A stretch of 18,323 bases of DNA from DATEPR01 sp036503065 (GTDB taxonomy: Bacteria; Actinomycetota; Actinomycetes; Mycobacteriales; Pseudonocardiaceae): assembly GCA_036503065.1 (NCBI GenBank), contig DASXXM010000149.1, forward strand, positions 1 to 18,323, written 5' to 3'. Positions within the stretch are counted from its first letter, which is position 1; each line of letters starts with the position of its first letter. Shown here in pieces: positions 6,870-14,443 of the stretch. The position numbers and the translations under genes are program-made. The notes under the pieces are model-generated. The model saw nothing but the letters and a program-made list of their open reading frames with translations. It did no database searches and was not told the origin of the DNA.

Positions 6870-9172
6870 CCCGACGCCCTCCTCGTGCCGACGGGCAACA
6901 CCGCCCGTACCAGCGTGCCGCGTGGCCTGCGGGGCTCGATCGTGCATGTGCCACCTACTTCCGCGGCGCGCTCCCGCATCGATGCCAAACCGACGCCGAA
7001 TCGTGGCTTCCGTGGCAGCCCGGACCCGTCGTCGAGCACTTCCAGCTCCAGGCCGCCGTCGGCCTTGCTGTCGATCCTGATCCGGACGGCACACCGGTCG
7101 GTCCGCCCGTGCCGGGCCACGTTGGTCAACGCCTCGCAGATGATCCGGTACGCCGCCACCTCGACGGCCGCCGGCAGGGTCGGCAGGTGATCGGGCATGT
7201 CCAGCACCACGGTCAGCGGCGTGGTCGGCCCGTCGCCGTTCTCGCCGCGGGACAGCGTGGCCGCGTACTCCCGGACCGCGGTGGTCAGGCCGAGCTGGTC
7301 GAGCACCGGCGGCCGGAGGTTGTAGGCCACCCGGCGGATCTCCGCGATCGAGCCGGTCAGCTCGGTGCTCAGCCGGGACAGCAGCCTGCCGGCGCCGTCC
7401 GGGTCGCTGGTCAACGCCGACCGGGCGGCCTGCAGGCCGAGGCTGACCGCGGCGAGCTGCGAGCCGACGCCGTCGTGCAGGTCGCGCAGCAGCCTGCGGC
7501 GCTCCTCCTCGCGGGCCCTGATCAGCTCGCGGCCCTTGTGCTGCAGGTCGTTGGTGAGCCGGACCGCCTCGGTGACCGCGCCCGCGTGCCCCGCGATGTC
7601 GGCCAGCAGCTGCCGGTCCCGGCTGGTGAAGTCGTCCCGGTTCGACCGCGCCGCGGCGACCAGGAAGCCGACGCGCTCGTTCTGGTACGTGATGGGCAGT
7701 CGCAGCAGCGAACCGGCCGGCGTGCCGAAACTGGCCGCGGTCTCGGTCGCGTTGCCACGCACCAGTTCGATGGCCACGTGCGGCAGCCGCAGCGCGATAC
7801 CGATCGCCTCCACGATGCCGGGCAGCATGGCAGCGGGTGTCGGCGTGGTCTGCAACTGGGTGGCCAACACCGACATCACGCGGTACGGGTCCACCGCGTT
7901 GCCGAAGAAGCGCAGGTTGATCCACCGCTCCGCGCGGGCACGGACCGGGTGGACCAGCAGCGCGACCAGGGTGACCGTGGTGACCTGTGTCCAGAACCCG
8001 TCGTCCACCGGTCGGAACAGCGTGATCAGCCCGGCCGCCGTCAGGTAGAGCGCGGCCGCGACGAGGATCTGCACGCCGTAGACCATCGTCCGGCTCACCG
8101 CGATGTCCAGGTCCAGCGCGCCGTCGAAGAGCACGGCGAGCGCCACCATGATCGGCACCGGCAGGAACACCAAGGGGTGCAACGCATCCGGCAGCAACCC
8201 GGCGCCGCCGATCTGCTCCGGGATGGCCCACAGCCCGACGTAGAGCGCGCCGGCCAGGCCGAGCGACCCGGCCAGCCAACGCAGCCTGCGGCGCACCGTG
8301 GGGTCGGCCGTCGTTCGGTACTTCACGATCAGCACGACGAGCACGATCGTCGGATACAGCAGTTGCGCGACCAGCGCCGGTGACGCGACGAACCCCAGCA
8401 GGGCAAGCCCGGTCCGACCGGTGGCCAGCGCGAAACCGACCAGGCACAGGTGCATCAGCAGCGGCCCCGCGTAGCCCAGCACGAGCAGGCGACCCAGGTG
8501 CGCCCGGCGGGACAGCGTCGGGAACGCGATCGCGAAGTGCAGGATCATCCCCCACAGCAGGGCATACGCGAGCTCGCCGACGGTCCAGCGCCAGAACTGC
8601 ACGCCCGCGATCAGGTCGTACGCCTCGAGGTGCGGATAGCCGGAACCGGCACCGGTGAACACGGCGGCCGCGGTGACGATCACCGCGGCGTGCACGGCAG
8701 GCTGGTCGGGCCTGCGACGGAACAGGAAGCCGGACACCGTCAGCAGCGCCAGTTCGACCAGCAGCGTCGGCCAGTTGTCGGCGAGTTGGCGCAGGAACGG
8801 GAAGGCGTGCAGCCGCACCGGCACCGTGACGGCCTGCCCGTCGCGCACGACGTCGTAGTTCAGCACGTCGCCGATTCGGCCCGGATGAACCGATCCCGGC
8901 ACGCCGACCGAAGCAAGCGGTCGGCCGCCGATGGCCACGATCCGGTCGCCCGTGCGCAGGCCGTTGTTCGCGGTCACCGACTGGACCACCACCCGGCCGC
9001 CCGGCAACGCGCTGTCACCGCTGTCGACGACGGTGCCGTCGGACGGCGCGGTGGCGCGGAGCACGATCAGCGCGGCGGCCCCGACCAGCAGCAGCACGGC
9101 CACCACGGCCGCGACCAGCGCCGGCCTGCGCCATGGTGGCCGGCTGCTCCGCTGGTCACCCACGCCGGTCAC
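6866..9172 (-). CDS. Multi-pass membrane sensor histidine kinase with PDZ-like and GAF-like regions
   Basis: This is a HisKA_3-type sensor kinase. With the preferred start it has 768 residues. A first transmembrane helix (about 15-39) is followed by an extracytoplasmic PDZ-like domain (NNGLRTGDRIVAIGGRPL near 69-86), then about eight to ten hydrophobic helices (135-410), then a GAF-like region (about 430-535). The dimerisation/phosphorylation motif EEERRRLLRDLHDGVGSQ places the phospho-histidine at 566. The HATPase N-box (EALTNVARH, near 680) and G-box (DDGSGLPRKPRFGVGLASMRER, near 714-735) are intact. GTG at 9172 is chosen because GGTGGAG lies ten bases upstream and the hydrophobic helix comes soon after. 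A GTG at 9274 would add 34 Arg/Trp-rich residues but has no ribosome site. It overlaps the response regulator by four bases (GTGA). A PDZ domain in a sensor suggests detection of exposed peptide ends; that is inference. Confidence 0.93.
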   Translation of the reverse strand: MTGVGDQRSSRPPWRRPALVAAVVAVLLLVGAAALIVLRATAPSDGTVVDSGDSALPGGRVVVQSVTANNGLRTGDRIVAIGGRPLASVGVPGSVHPGRIGDVLNYDVVRDGQAVTVPVRLHAFPFLRQLADNWPTLLVELALLTVSGFLFRRRPDQPAVHAAVIVTAAAVFTGAGSGYPHLEAYDLIAGVQFWRWTVGELAYALLWGMILHFAIAFPTLSRRAHLGRLLVLGYAGPLLMHLCLVGFALATGRTGLALLGFVASPALVAQLLYPTIVLVVLIVKYRTTADPTVRRRLRWLAGSLGLAGALYVGLWAIPEQIGGAGLLPDALHPLVFLPVPIMVALAVLFDGALDLDIAVSRTMVYGVQILVAAALYLTAAGLITLFRPVDDGFWTQVTTVTLVALLVHPVRARAERWINLRFFGNAVDPYRVMSVLATQLQTTPTPAAMLPGIVEAIGIALRLPHVAIELVRGNATETAASFGTPAGSLLRLPITYQNERVGFLVAAARSNRDDFTSRDRQLLADIAGHAGAVTEAVRLTNDLQHKGRELIRAREEERRRLLRDLHDGVGSQLAAVSLGLQAARSALTSDPDGAGRLLSRLSTELTGSIAEIRRVAYNLRPPVLDQLGLTTAVREYAATLSRGENGDGPTTPLTVVLDMPDHLPTLPAAVEVAAYRIICEALTNVARHGRTDRCAVRIRIDSKADGGLELEVLDDGSGLPRKPRFGVGLASMRERAAEVGGTCTIEPRRPRGTLVRAVLPVGTRRASG

Positions 9173-9521
9173 CCACGTTGATCTCCACCGAGCCGCAGCC
9201 CACGCGCCGGGTGGGCGTCCGTTCGGTCCGCGCCATCCCCACCTCATGCGTTGGGCCGCAGCGACAGTCTCCACGACAGGGCGTGTTCGCGCGACGATTT
9301 GTCCGGTTAAGCGTGATTATCTCACCTGGTCGGCGCAACAGCCGAGCCTCCTGAGCTGCCGGTGTCAACGCCACACCAGTGTGACGTACCTGCTGGTCCC
9401 GCGACATAAGGGAAACCCGCAACCCGCTGGATACACCGGTTGGCCGAACTGTTCCGGTCATCGGAATAGGAATTTGACGAAAACCAATTCAGCTCTGTAA
9501 CAGTGGCGTTTGCCGCACAAT
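9173..9521. other. 349-bp intergenic region upstream of the kinase
   Basis: I see no convincing gene here. A reverse ORF across 9156-9461 has an Arg-rich composition and runs into the kinase, so I treat it as spurious. The stretch 9411-9521 is more AT-rich than its surroundings, as expected of a promoter region. A small perfect inverted repeat, CACAC-CA-GTGTG, lies at 9372-9383. If the kinase starts at 9274 rather than 9172, the right part of this region is coding. Confidence 0.5.
9316..9324 (-). promoter_or_regulatory. Possible extended -10 element (TGA-GATAAT) for the kinase operon
   Basis: Read on the minus strand, this is TGAGATAAT: a TGn extension directly before GATAAT, close to the vegetative -10 consensus. 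I see no good -35 at 17 bases. It would put transcription start near 9309, about 35 bases before the alternative GTG at 9274 and about 137 before the preferred GTG at 9172. Confidence 0.3.
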
Positions 9522-10355
9522 TCAGTGATCGGTGTTGACCAGGTCCAGCGCCCGGTCGCACTCGTGGGCCAGCGGGCCCGCCAACGTCGCCGCGCCTGCC
9601 GGGTCGATCCGCACGTGCAGCCAGGACCGGACCGCCTGCTGGAACCCGTCCGCCGCCGCTTCGACGTGCGCCCGCGCCTGCCACCAGCCCTGTTCGGTGC
9701 CGGGCGGCACGACCAGCCCGTACCAGCGGCGGGCCGCGTCGGCCAGCGACGGCTCCCAGTCCAGCCAGCCGACCAGGATGCCGTTGCACTGGTAGAGCAG
9801 GTCGTAGACGGTGGCGGGCACGTCCTCGGCCCGGTCGGTGCCGGCCAACCGGGCCAGCGCCGCCAACACGCCCTGTAGTGCCTGCGGTGTCGTGTGGGTG
9901 AGCAGACCCCGGGCGTAGGCGGACACCCCGGCCACGTAGCGCAACATCTCCGGCCCGTGCGAGCGCCAGGCGTCGGTCCGGCGCGCGGGATCCGGGTCGC
10001 GCCGGATCTCGTCCGCGGTGTCCCGGGACCGGTCCATCGCGTCCGCGAGGTGGTCCCTGGCGGCCTGAAACGTGTCCGCCGCCCCGTGACGTGCGGTGAT
10101 ACCGGCCCACGAGTGTTGTTCCGCGTCGAAACCGCAGTCGTCCAGCCAGTCCGCTGCGGCGAGCACCCGGGGTAACCGGGACAACGAGTCCCGGACCGCG
10201 GCCGCGATCTGGTCCGGGTCGTCGGCCGCGCGCAACCGGCCGAGCGGCTCGTCAAGTGCCTCCGGTGGCTGGTCGGGTTCGGCTTGGGTGCCCCAGTGCC
10301 GCCCAGGTGTGCCGGTGTTCCGGTCACCGTGGGTGTCAGTGGGCACATCCGGCAT
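9522..10355 (-). CDS. Hypothetical alpha-helical protein, 277 aa
   Basis: I do not recognise this family. It appears soluble, with no signal peptide or membrane helix. After a disordered first 35 residues rich in Pro, Gly and Thr, it is predominantly helical and rich in Trp and Ala. Notable stretches are AADWLDDCGFDAEQHSWAGI, YVAGVSAYARGLLTHTTPQ, YDLLYQCNGILVGWLDWEPS and EQGWWQARAHVEAAADGF. No catalytic or nucleotide-binding motif is visible. The start is ATG at 10355, with AGGGA eight bases upstream. It is divergently oriented from the five-gene SWIM/AAA+/VWA operon across a 207-bp gap with an inverted repeat, so it could be co-regulated with that operon, but nothing in the protein itself links them. 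Coding bias and the ribosome site make it a real gene. Confidence 0.78.
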   Translation of the reverse strand: MPDVPTDTHGDRNTGTPGRHWGTQAEPDQPPEALDEPLGRLRAADDPDQIAAAVRDSLSRLPRVLAAADWLDDCGFDAEQHSWAGITARHGAADTFQAARDHLADAMDRSRDTADEIRRDPDPARRTDAWRSHGPEMLRYVAGVSAYARGLLTHTTPQALQGVLAALARLAGTDRAEDVPATVYDLLYQCNGILVGWLDWEPSLADAARRWYGLVVPPGTEQGWWQARAHVEAAADGFQQAVRSWLHVRIDPAGAATLAGPLAHECDRALDLVNTDH

Positions 10356-10421
10356 GTGCCGTCCCTACCGTCCGGCTGGGGCGAGGAGTCACGTACCGGA
10401 CGTTAGGCGACTGACGCCGCC

Positions 10422-10443
10422 GGTACCCGCGCTGCCGGGTACC
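10422..10443. promoter_or_regulatory. Perfect 8-6-8 inverted repeat, candidate operator between divergent genes
   Basis: GGTACCCG and CGGGTACC are separated by six bases (CGCTGC). The centre is 22 bp from arm to arm, the geometry of a dimeric regulator's site, and it also could form an RNA hairpin. It sits 67 bp upstream of the helical protein gene and 120 bp upstream of the SWIM gene, so one bound protein could govern both. I cannot name the regulator. Confidence 0.45.
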
Positions 10444-10562
10444 ACACGGGACCTGTCCGGATGCCCGTTCGGGCAGCCATGGGTGCGCAGACAGCCGGAC
10501 GAACCCTGTCGGGCGGGCCTGGCATGCTCAAGAGTGCGAGCGAACGAAATTCGGGGGTCGAC

Positions 10563-11870
10563 GTGGCGTGGAGCGAGGAGCGGGTGCTCGCGCTGGTGCC
10601 GGACGCCGCCGCGGCGAAGGCCGCCCGTACCCAGGCCGCCGCGACCCGCTGGACCGGCGATGGCGCGGCAGCGGACGCGGTGTGGGGCTACTGCCAGGGC
10701 AGCGGCGCCACGCCCTACCAGGTGTGCGTCGAACCGACCGAGCCCGCGTTCCGCTGTTCCTGCCCGAGCCGCCGGTTCCCCTGCAAACACGCGGTGGGCC
10801 TGCTGCTGCGCTGGTCGGCAGGCGCGTTACCCGATGCGCCGATGCCGGACTGGGTCGGCGCCTGGCTGGCCGAACGCGCGAGCCGCGCGGAACGGGCCGC
10901 CGCCCGTAGCCGGTCCGGTCCCGCCGATCCGGTCGAGGCCGCGAAAACGGCCCGCAAGCGCCAGGAACGCCGCGCCGACCGGGTCGCCGCGGGCGTGGCC
11001 GAACTGAGCGAGTGGCTGGCCGACCAGGTGCGGCACGGCATCGCGGGTCTCCCGGCCAGCGGCGCGGAACCACTGCGTGCCGCGGCCGCCCGGATGGTCG
11101 ACGCCCAGGCGCCCGGGCTCGCGTCGGCCCTGCAGCGGGCGGCCGCCCAGGTGGGCCGTGGCCGGGACTGGCCGGGCGCGGTGCTGACCGAACTGGCGTC
11201 GGTGCACCTGTTGCTGGCGGCAGCCACCCGACAGGCGGAACTGCCGGCACCGCTGGCCGACACGGTCCGGTCGCAACTCGGCTTCACCGTGGACACCGCG
11301 GACGTGCTGGCCGCCGGCGTGCGGGTCAACGACCGTTGGCTGGTGCTGGGCCGAGTGGACCAGGTCGGCGACCACCTGACCACCCGGCGCACCTGGCTGC
11401 GCGGCCGCGACACCGGCCGGGCCGCCCTCGTCCTGTCCTTCGCGCCACCCGGCCGGACACTGGACGCGTCGCTGCTGCCCGGCACCGACGTGGCCGGGAC
11501 ACTGGCCTACTACCCGGGTGCCGTGCCACTGCGGGCCGTCGTCGCCGACCGGGCCGACGACACGCCTGCGCCCCGACCGTCCGCCGATTCCATCGACACC
11601 GCGCTGACCGGCTACGCCGCCGCGCTGGCAGGCGATCCGTGGTGCGCGCGGTGGCCGATGCTGCTGGCCGACCTGACACCGGCCGAGACCAAGGAAGGCT
11701 GGCTGCTGGCCGACGCGCACGGCGTCGCGTTGCCGCTGCGGTCCACTGTGGACCACCGCCCGCTGCTGGCGGTGTCCGCAGGCAGGCCGCTGACCGTGGC
11801 CGGCGAGTGGTCGGCCGGCGGCCTACGTCCGTTGACCTGCTGGGAGGACGACCGGGCGGTGGTCCTATGA
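10563..11870 (+). CDS. SWIM zinc-finger family protein, first gene of the five-gene operon
   Basis: A 435-aa cytosolic protein. The SWIM zinc finger is explicit: Cys65-x-Cys67, six residues, Cys74-x-His76 in FRCSCPSRRFPCKHAVGLLL. SWIM domains bind DNA or proteins, and in this family the finger sits near the N-terminus before a long Ala/Arg-rich helical segment (about 90-215). A C-terminal beta-rich region (about 230-435) includes VNDRWLVLGRVDQVGDHLTTRRTWLRG. The start is the GTG at 10563, with GGGGG five bases upstream. In-frame starts at 10461 and 10524 give sequence unlike the family. Its stop overlaps the next gene's start as ATGA. As the first, coupled gene of the operon it is probably the targeting or adaptor part of the complex; that is inference from context. 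Confidence 0.92.
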   Translation: MAWSEERVLALVPDAAAAKAARTQAAATRWTGDGAAADAVWGYCQGSGATPYQVCVEPTEPAFRCSCPSRRFPCKHAVGLLLRWSAGALPDAPMPDWVGAWLAERASRAERAAARSRSGPADPVEAAKTARKRQERRADRVAAGVAELSEWLADQVRHGIAGLPASGAEPLRAAAARMVDAQAPGLASALQRAAAQVGRGRDWPGAVLTELASVHLLLAAATRQAELPAPLADTVRSQLGFTVDTADVLAAGVRVNDRWLVLGRVDQVGDHLTTRRTWLRGRDTGRAALVLSFAPPGRTLDASLLPGTDVAGTLAYYPGAVPLRAVVADRADDTPAPRPSADSIDTALTGYAAALAGDPWCARWPMLLADLTPAETKEGWLLADAHGVALPLRSTVDHRPLLAVSAGRPLTVAGEWSAGGLRPLTCWEDDRAVVL

Positions 11871-13309
11871 GCCCGTGGGACTCCCTGGTGAGGGCCGTAC
11901 TGCTGGGCACCGACCGGGAACCGATCCTCCCGGCGGAACTGCCAGAGCCGATCCGCGCCCGGCTGACGTCGACGGACGACCCGACCAGACTGCTACTGGA
12001 CGCCGCCGCCCTGCTTGCCGGCCAACGGAAAGCCGGCATCCAGCCGGTCACCGGCATCGAGCCGGTCGACCCGGCGCCGGTAGACCGGCGGCCGCTCGTG
12101 TCGCCCGACGCGGCCCGCAGGCTGGCCCGGCTGCTGAACGGCGAACGTGCCGCGCTGTTGCCGGAATGGCTTGCCCTGGCAGCGGATCGCGGCCTGCGCG
12201 TGCCGCCGGAACGGCTGCCGGCCCTGGCCACGGCCGCCGCGAACCGCACCGCGCTGCGCGCGGCGGTCGCGGCGGCGGCGGGCCCGCGCGGCCCGTGGCT
12301 GGCCGCCCGGGCGGCGGAGTGGGCCTACCTGGCCGACGCGCCCGACCACGCCGACGAGTCGGAAGCCACCTGGCGCTACGGCGGCACGGTCGCCCGCTGG
12401 GCGTGGCTGGAGCGCGCCCGCCACACCGACCCCGACGGCGCCCGCGCCGCACTGGCCGAAACGTGGTCCAGCGAGCCCGCGGAGGGCCGCGCCATGTTCC
12501 TGGAGGCGCTGTCGGTCGGCTTGGGCCCTGCCGACGAGGAGTTCCTGGAGGCCGCGCTGGACGACCGGTCCAGCGAGGTCCGGCGCCTGGCCGCCGCCCT
12601 GCTGGTCCGCGTGCCCGGCGCCCGACTCGGTCAGCGGATGGCCGACCGGCTGTCGAGCCTGGTCCACATCTCGGACGGCGATCTGGTGATCGAACTGCCC
12701 GGCGAGTGCGACAGCGCCATGCGCCGTGACGGTGTCAAACAGCTCCCGCCTGCCGGCACCGGTTCCCGCGCCTGGTGGTTCCGCCGGCTCGTCGCCGCGA
12801 CACCGCTGTCCTGGTGGCCGGGCGAACCGGCAGGCGTGCTCCGGCGCGCGGTGACCGGTCCCGGCGGCGCGGGCGCGCTGCACTCCGCGTTGGCCGCGGC
12901 CGCCGCGGAACAGCGGAATCCGTTGTGGGCGCAGGCTTTGCTCGCCGTCGACTTGCCCACCGACGACGCAGCCGACCTGGTCGCGGTCCTGCCGGCCGAC
13001 CGCTGGGCGGGGGCCGTCTTCGTGCTGTCCGCCACCAATGGCCTTGCCGGCCTTGTCGGCCTCGTCCTCGGCCTGCCCACACCGTGGCCGGCGGACCTTG
13101 GCCGGTTGCTGCTGGACGAACTGGCCGTGCAGCCCCACCTGCGCAACCTGGCGCCGATCGCGGACGCCACCGCCCGCGCGGTGCCAACGGCCTGCCTGCG
13201 CCACCCGATCACCGAGCGGGTCGCCGAGCCCGGCGTGAGCGCCTGGCACCACCGGCTGGTCGAGACCCTGCTGTTCCGTCGCGCGATGCACGAGGAGTTC
13301 TCACCATGA
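11867..13309 (+). CDS. DUF5691 family protein (helical repeat-like)
   Basis: A 480-aa cytosolic protein opening with SPWDSLVRAVLLGTDRE, the typical start of DUF5691. It is Ala/Leu/Arg-rich throughout and reads as a chain of helices. Segments such as EEFLEAALDDRSSEVRRLAAALLVRVPGARL (about 225-255) look like HEAT-type repeats. I see no catalytic motif, signal or membrane segment. The likely role is a scaffold or substrate-holding partner of the AAA+ protein; that is inference. Translation is coupled on both sides by ATGA overlaps, to the SWIM gene upstream and the AAA+ gene downstream, which favours matched amounts of the three proteins. Confidence 0.88.
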   Translation: MSPWDSLVRAVLLGTDREPILPAELPEPIRARLTSTDDPTRLLLDAAALLAGQRKAGIQPVTGIEPVDPAPVDRRPLVSPDAARRLARLLNGERAALLPEWLALAADRGLRVPPERLPALATAAANRTALRAAVAAAAGPRGPWLAARAAEWAYLADAPDHADESEATWRYGGTVARWAWLERARHTDPDGARAALAETWSSEPAEGRAMFLEALSVGLGPADEEFLEAALDDRSSEVRRLAAALLVRVPGARLGQRMADRLSSLVHISDGDLVIELPGECDSAMRRDGVKQLPPAGTGSRAWWFRRLVAATPLSWWPGEPAGVLRRAVTGPGGAGALHSALAAAAAEQRNPLWAQALLAVDLPTDDAADLVAVLPADRWAGAVFVLSATNGLAGLVGLVLGLPTPWPADLGRLLLDELAVQPHLRNLAPIADATARAVPTACLRHPITERVAEPGVSAWHHRLVETLLFRRAMHEEFSP

Positions 13310-14400
13310 CGGCAACCACCACCGATGTGCTGCGGCTGCCGGCCGAGCAGGCGTATGCCGACGAGCTGATCGCGTTGGCGGCGCAGGACGACCGGGACCG
13401 GCCGCCGTCCTGGCGCCTGTCGCCGTGGGCGGTGGTGCGCTACCTGCTCGGCGGCGACCTGCCCGACGGCACCGTGATCACCCCGAAGTACGTCGGGCCG
13501 CGCCGGCTGGTCGAGGTCGCGGTGGCCACCCTGGCCACCGACCGCGCGCTGCTGCTGCTCGGCGTGCCCGGCACCGCGAAGACCTGGGTGTCCGAGCACC
13601 TCGCCGCGGCGATCAGCGGTGACTCGACGCTGCTCGTCCAGGGCACCGCCGGCACGGCGGAGGACGTGATCCGCTACGGCTGGAACTACGCCCGCCTGAT
13701 CGCCGAGGGCCCGAGCGAGAAAGCCCTGGTACCCAGCCCCGTCTACCGCGCGATGACCGACGGGAAGCTGGCCAGGATCGAGGAGCTCACCAGGGTGCCC
13801 TCCGAGGTGCAGGACACGCTGATCACCATCCTGTCCGAGAAGATCCTGCCGGTGCCGGAACTGGCCACCCAGGTCCAGGCCCGGCGCGGGTTCAACGTGA
13901 TCGCCACCGCCAACGACCGGGACCGGGGTGTCAACGAGCTGTCCAGTGCGCTGCGCCGCCGGTTCAACACGGTGGTGCTGCCACTGCCGGACTCGGCGGA
14001 GGACGAGGTGCGGATCGTGGCCCAGCGGGTCAGTGAGCTCGGCGAGGCGTTGCGGCTGCCGACGCCGGACGTCGGGCTGGCCGAGATCCGCCGGGTGGTC
14101 ACCGTGTTCCGGGAGTTGCGCACCGGCCGTACCGAGGACGGTCGGACCGCGTTGAAGTCGCCAACCGCCACGCTGTCCACTGCCGAGGCGATCAGCGTCG
14201 TCACCGGCGGGCTCGCCCTGGCCGCGCACTTCGGCGACGGCGTGCTGCGCCCGCACGACGTGGCCGCCGGCATCCTGGGCGCGATCGTCAAGGACCCCGG
14301 CACGGATCGGCTCGTGTGGTCGGAGTACCTGGAAACCGTGGCACGGGAACGGGACGGCTGGGCCGATTTCTACCGGGCGTGCCGGGAGATCTCCGGTTGA
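13306..14400 (+). CDS. MoxR-type AAA+ ATPase
   Basis: A 364-aa AAA+ ATPase of the MoxR/RavA type. Such proteins use ATP to remodel or load partner proteins, often with a VWA protein. Walker A is GVPGTAKT (86-93). The Walker B region reads KLARIEELTRVPSEVQDTL (154-172), in the place where MoxR proteins usually have hhDEhnR; here Glu-Glu stands for Asp-Glu. Sensor 1 is IATAND (199-204), and arginine-finger candidates are in ALRRRF (215-220). A helical lid domain follows (about 235-340). The start is ATG in an ATGA overlap with the DUF5691 gene. A 43-bp gap with a palindrome (GCGAGCTCGC, 14401-14410) separates it from the DUF5682 gene. Cytosolic ring formation is expected from the family. Confidence 0.94.
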   Translation: MTATTTDVLRLPAEQAYADELIALAAQDDRDRPPSWRLSPWAVVRYLLGGDLPDGTVITPKYVGPRRLVEVAVATLATDRALLLLGVPGTAKTWVSEHLAAAISGDSTLLVQGTAGTAEDVIRYGWNYARLIAEGPSEKALVPSPVYRAMTDGKLARIEELTRVPSEVQDTLITILSEKILPVPELATQVQARRGFNVIATANDRDRGVNELSSALRRRFNTVVLPLPDSAEDEVRIVAQRVSELGEALRLPTPDVGLAEIRRVVTVFRELRTGRTEDGRTALKSPTATLSTAEAISVVTGGLALAAHFGDGVLRPHDVAAGILGAIVKDPGTDRLVWSEYLETVARERDGWADFYRACREISG

Positions 14401-14443
14401 GCGAGCTCGCGAGCCGACCGGTACGCGCCGGCGGGGAGGTCGC

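Noticed and set aside
6870..8555. N-terminal 560 codons of a longer frame continuous with the response regulator
   Set aside because: This part is out of frame with the clear kinase and is Arg/Ala-rich. The true regulator starts at the GTGA overlap at 6869.
11012..11866. Upstream extension of the DUF5691 frame by 285 codons
   Set aside because: It overlaps the SWIM gene in another frame and is Arg/Gly-rich. The ATGA start at 11867 and the DUF5691 N-terminus fix the real start.
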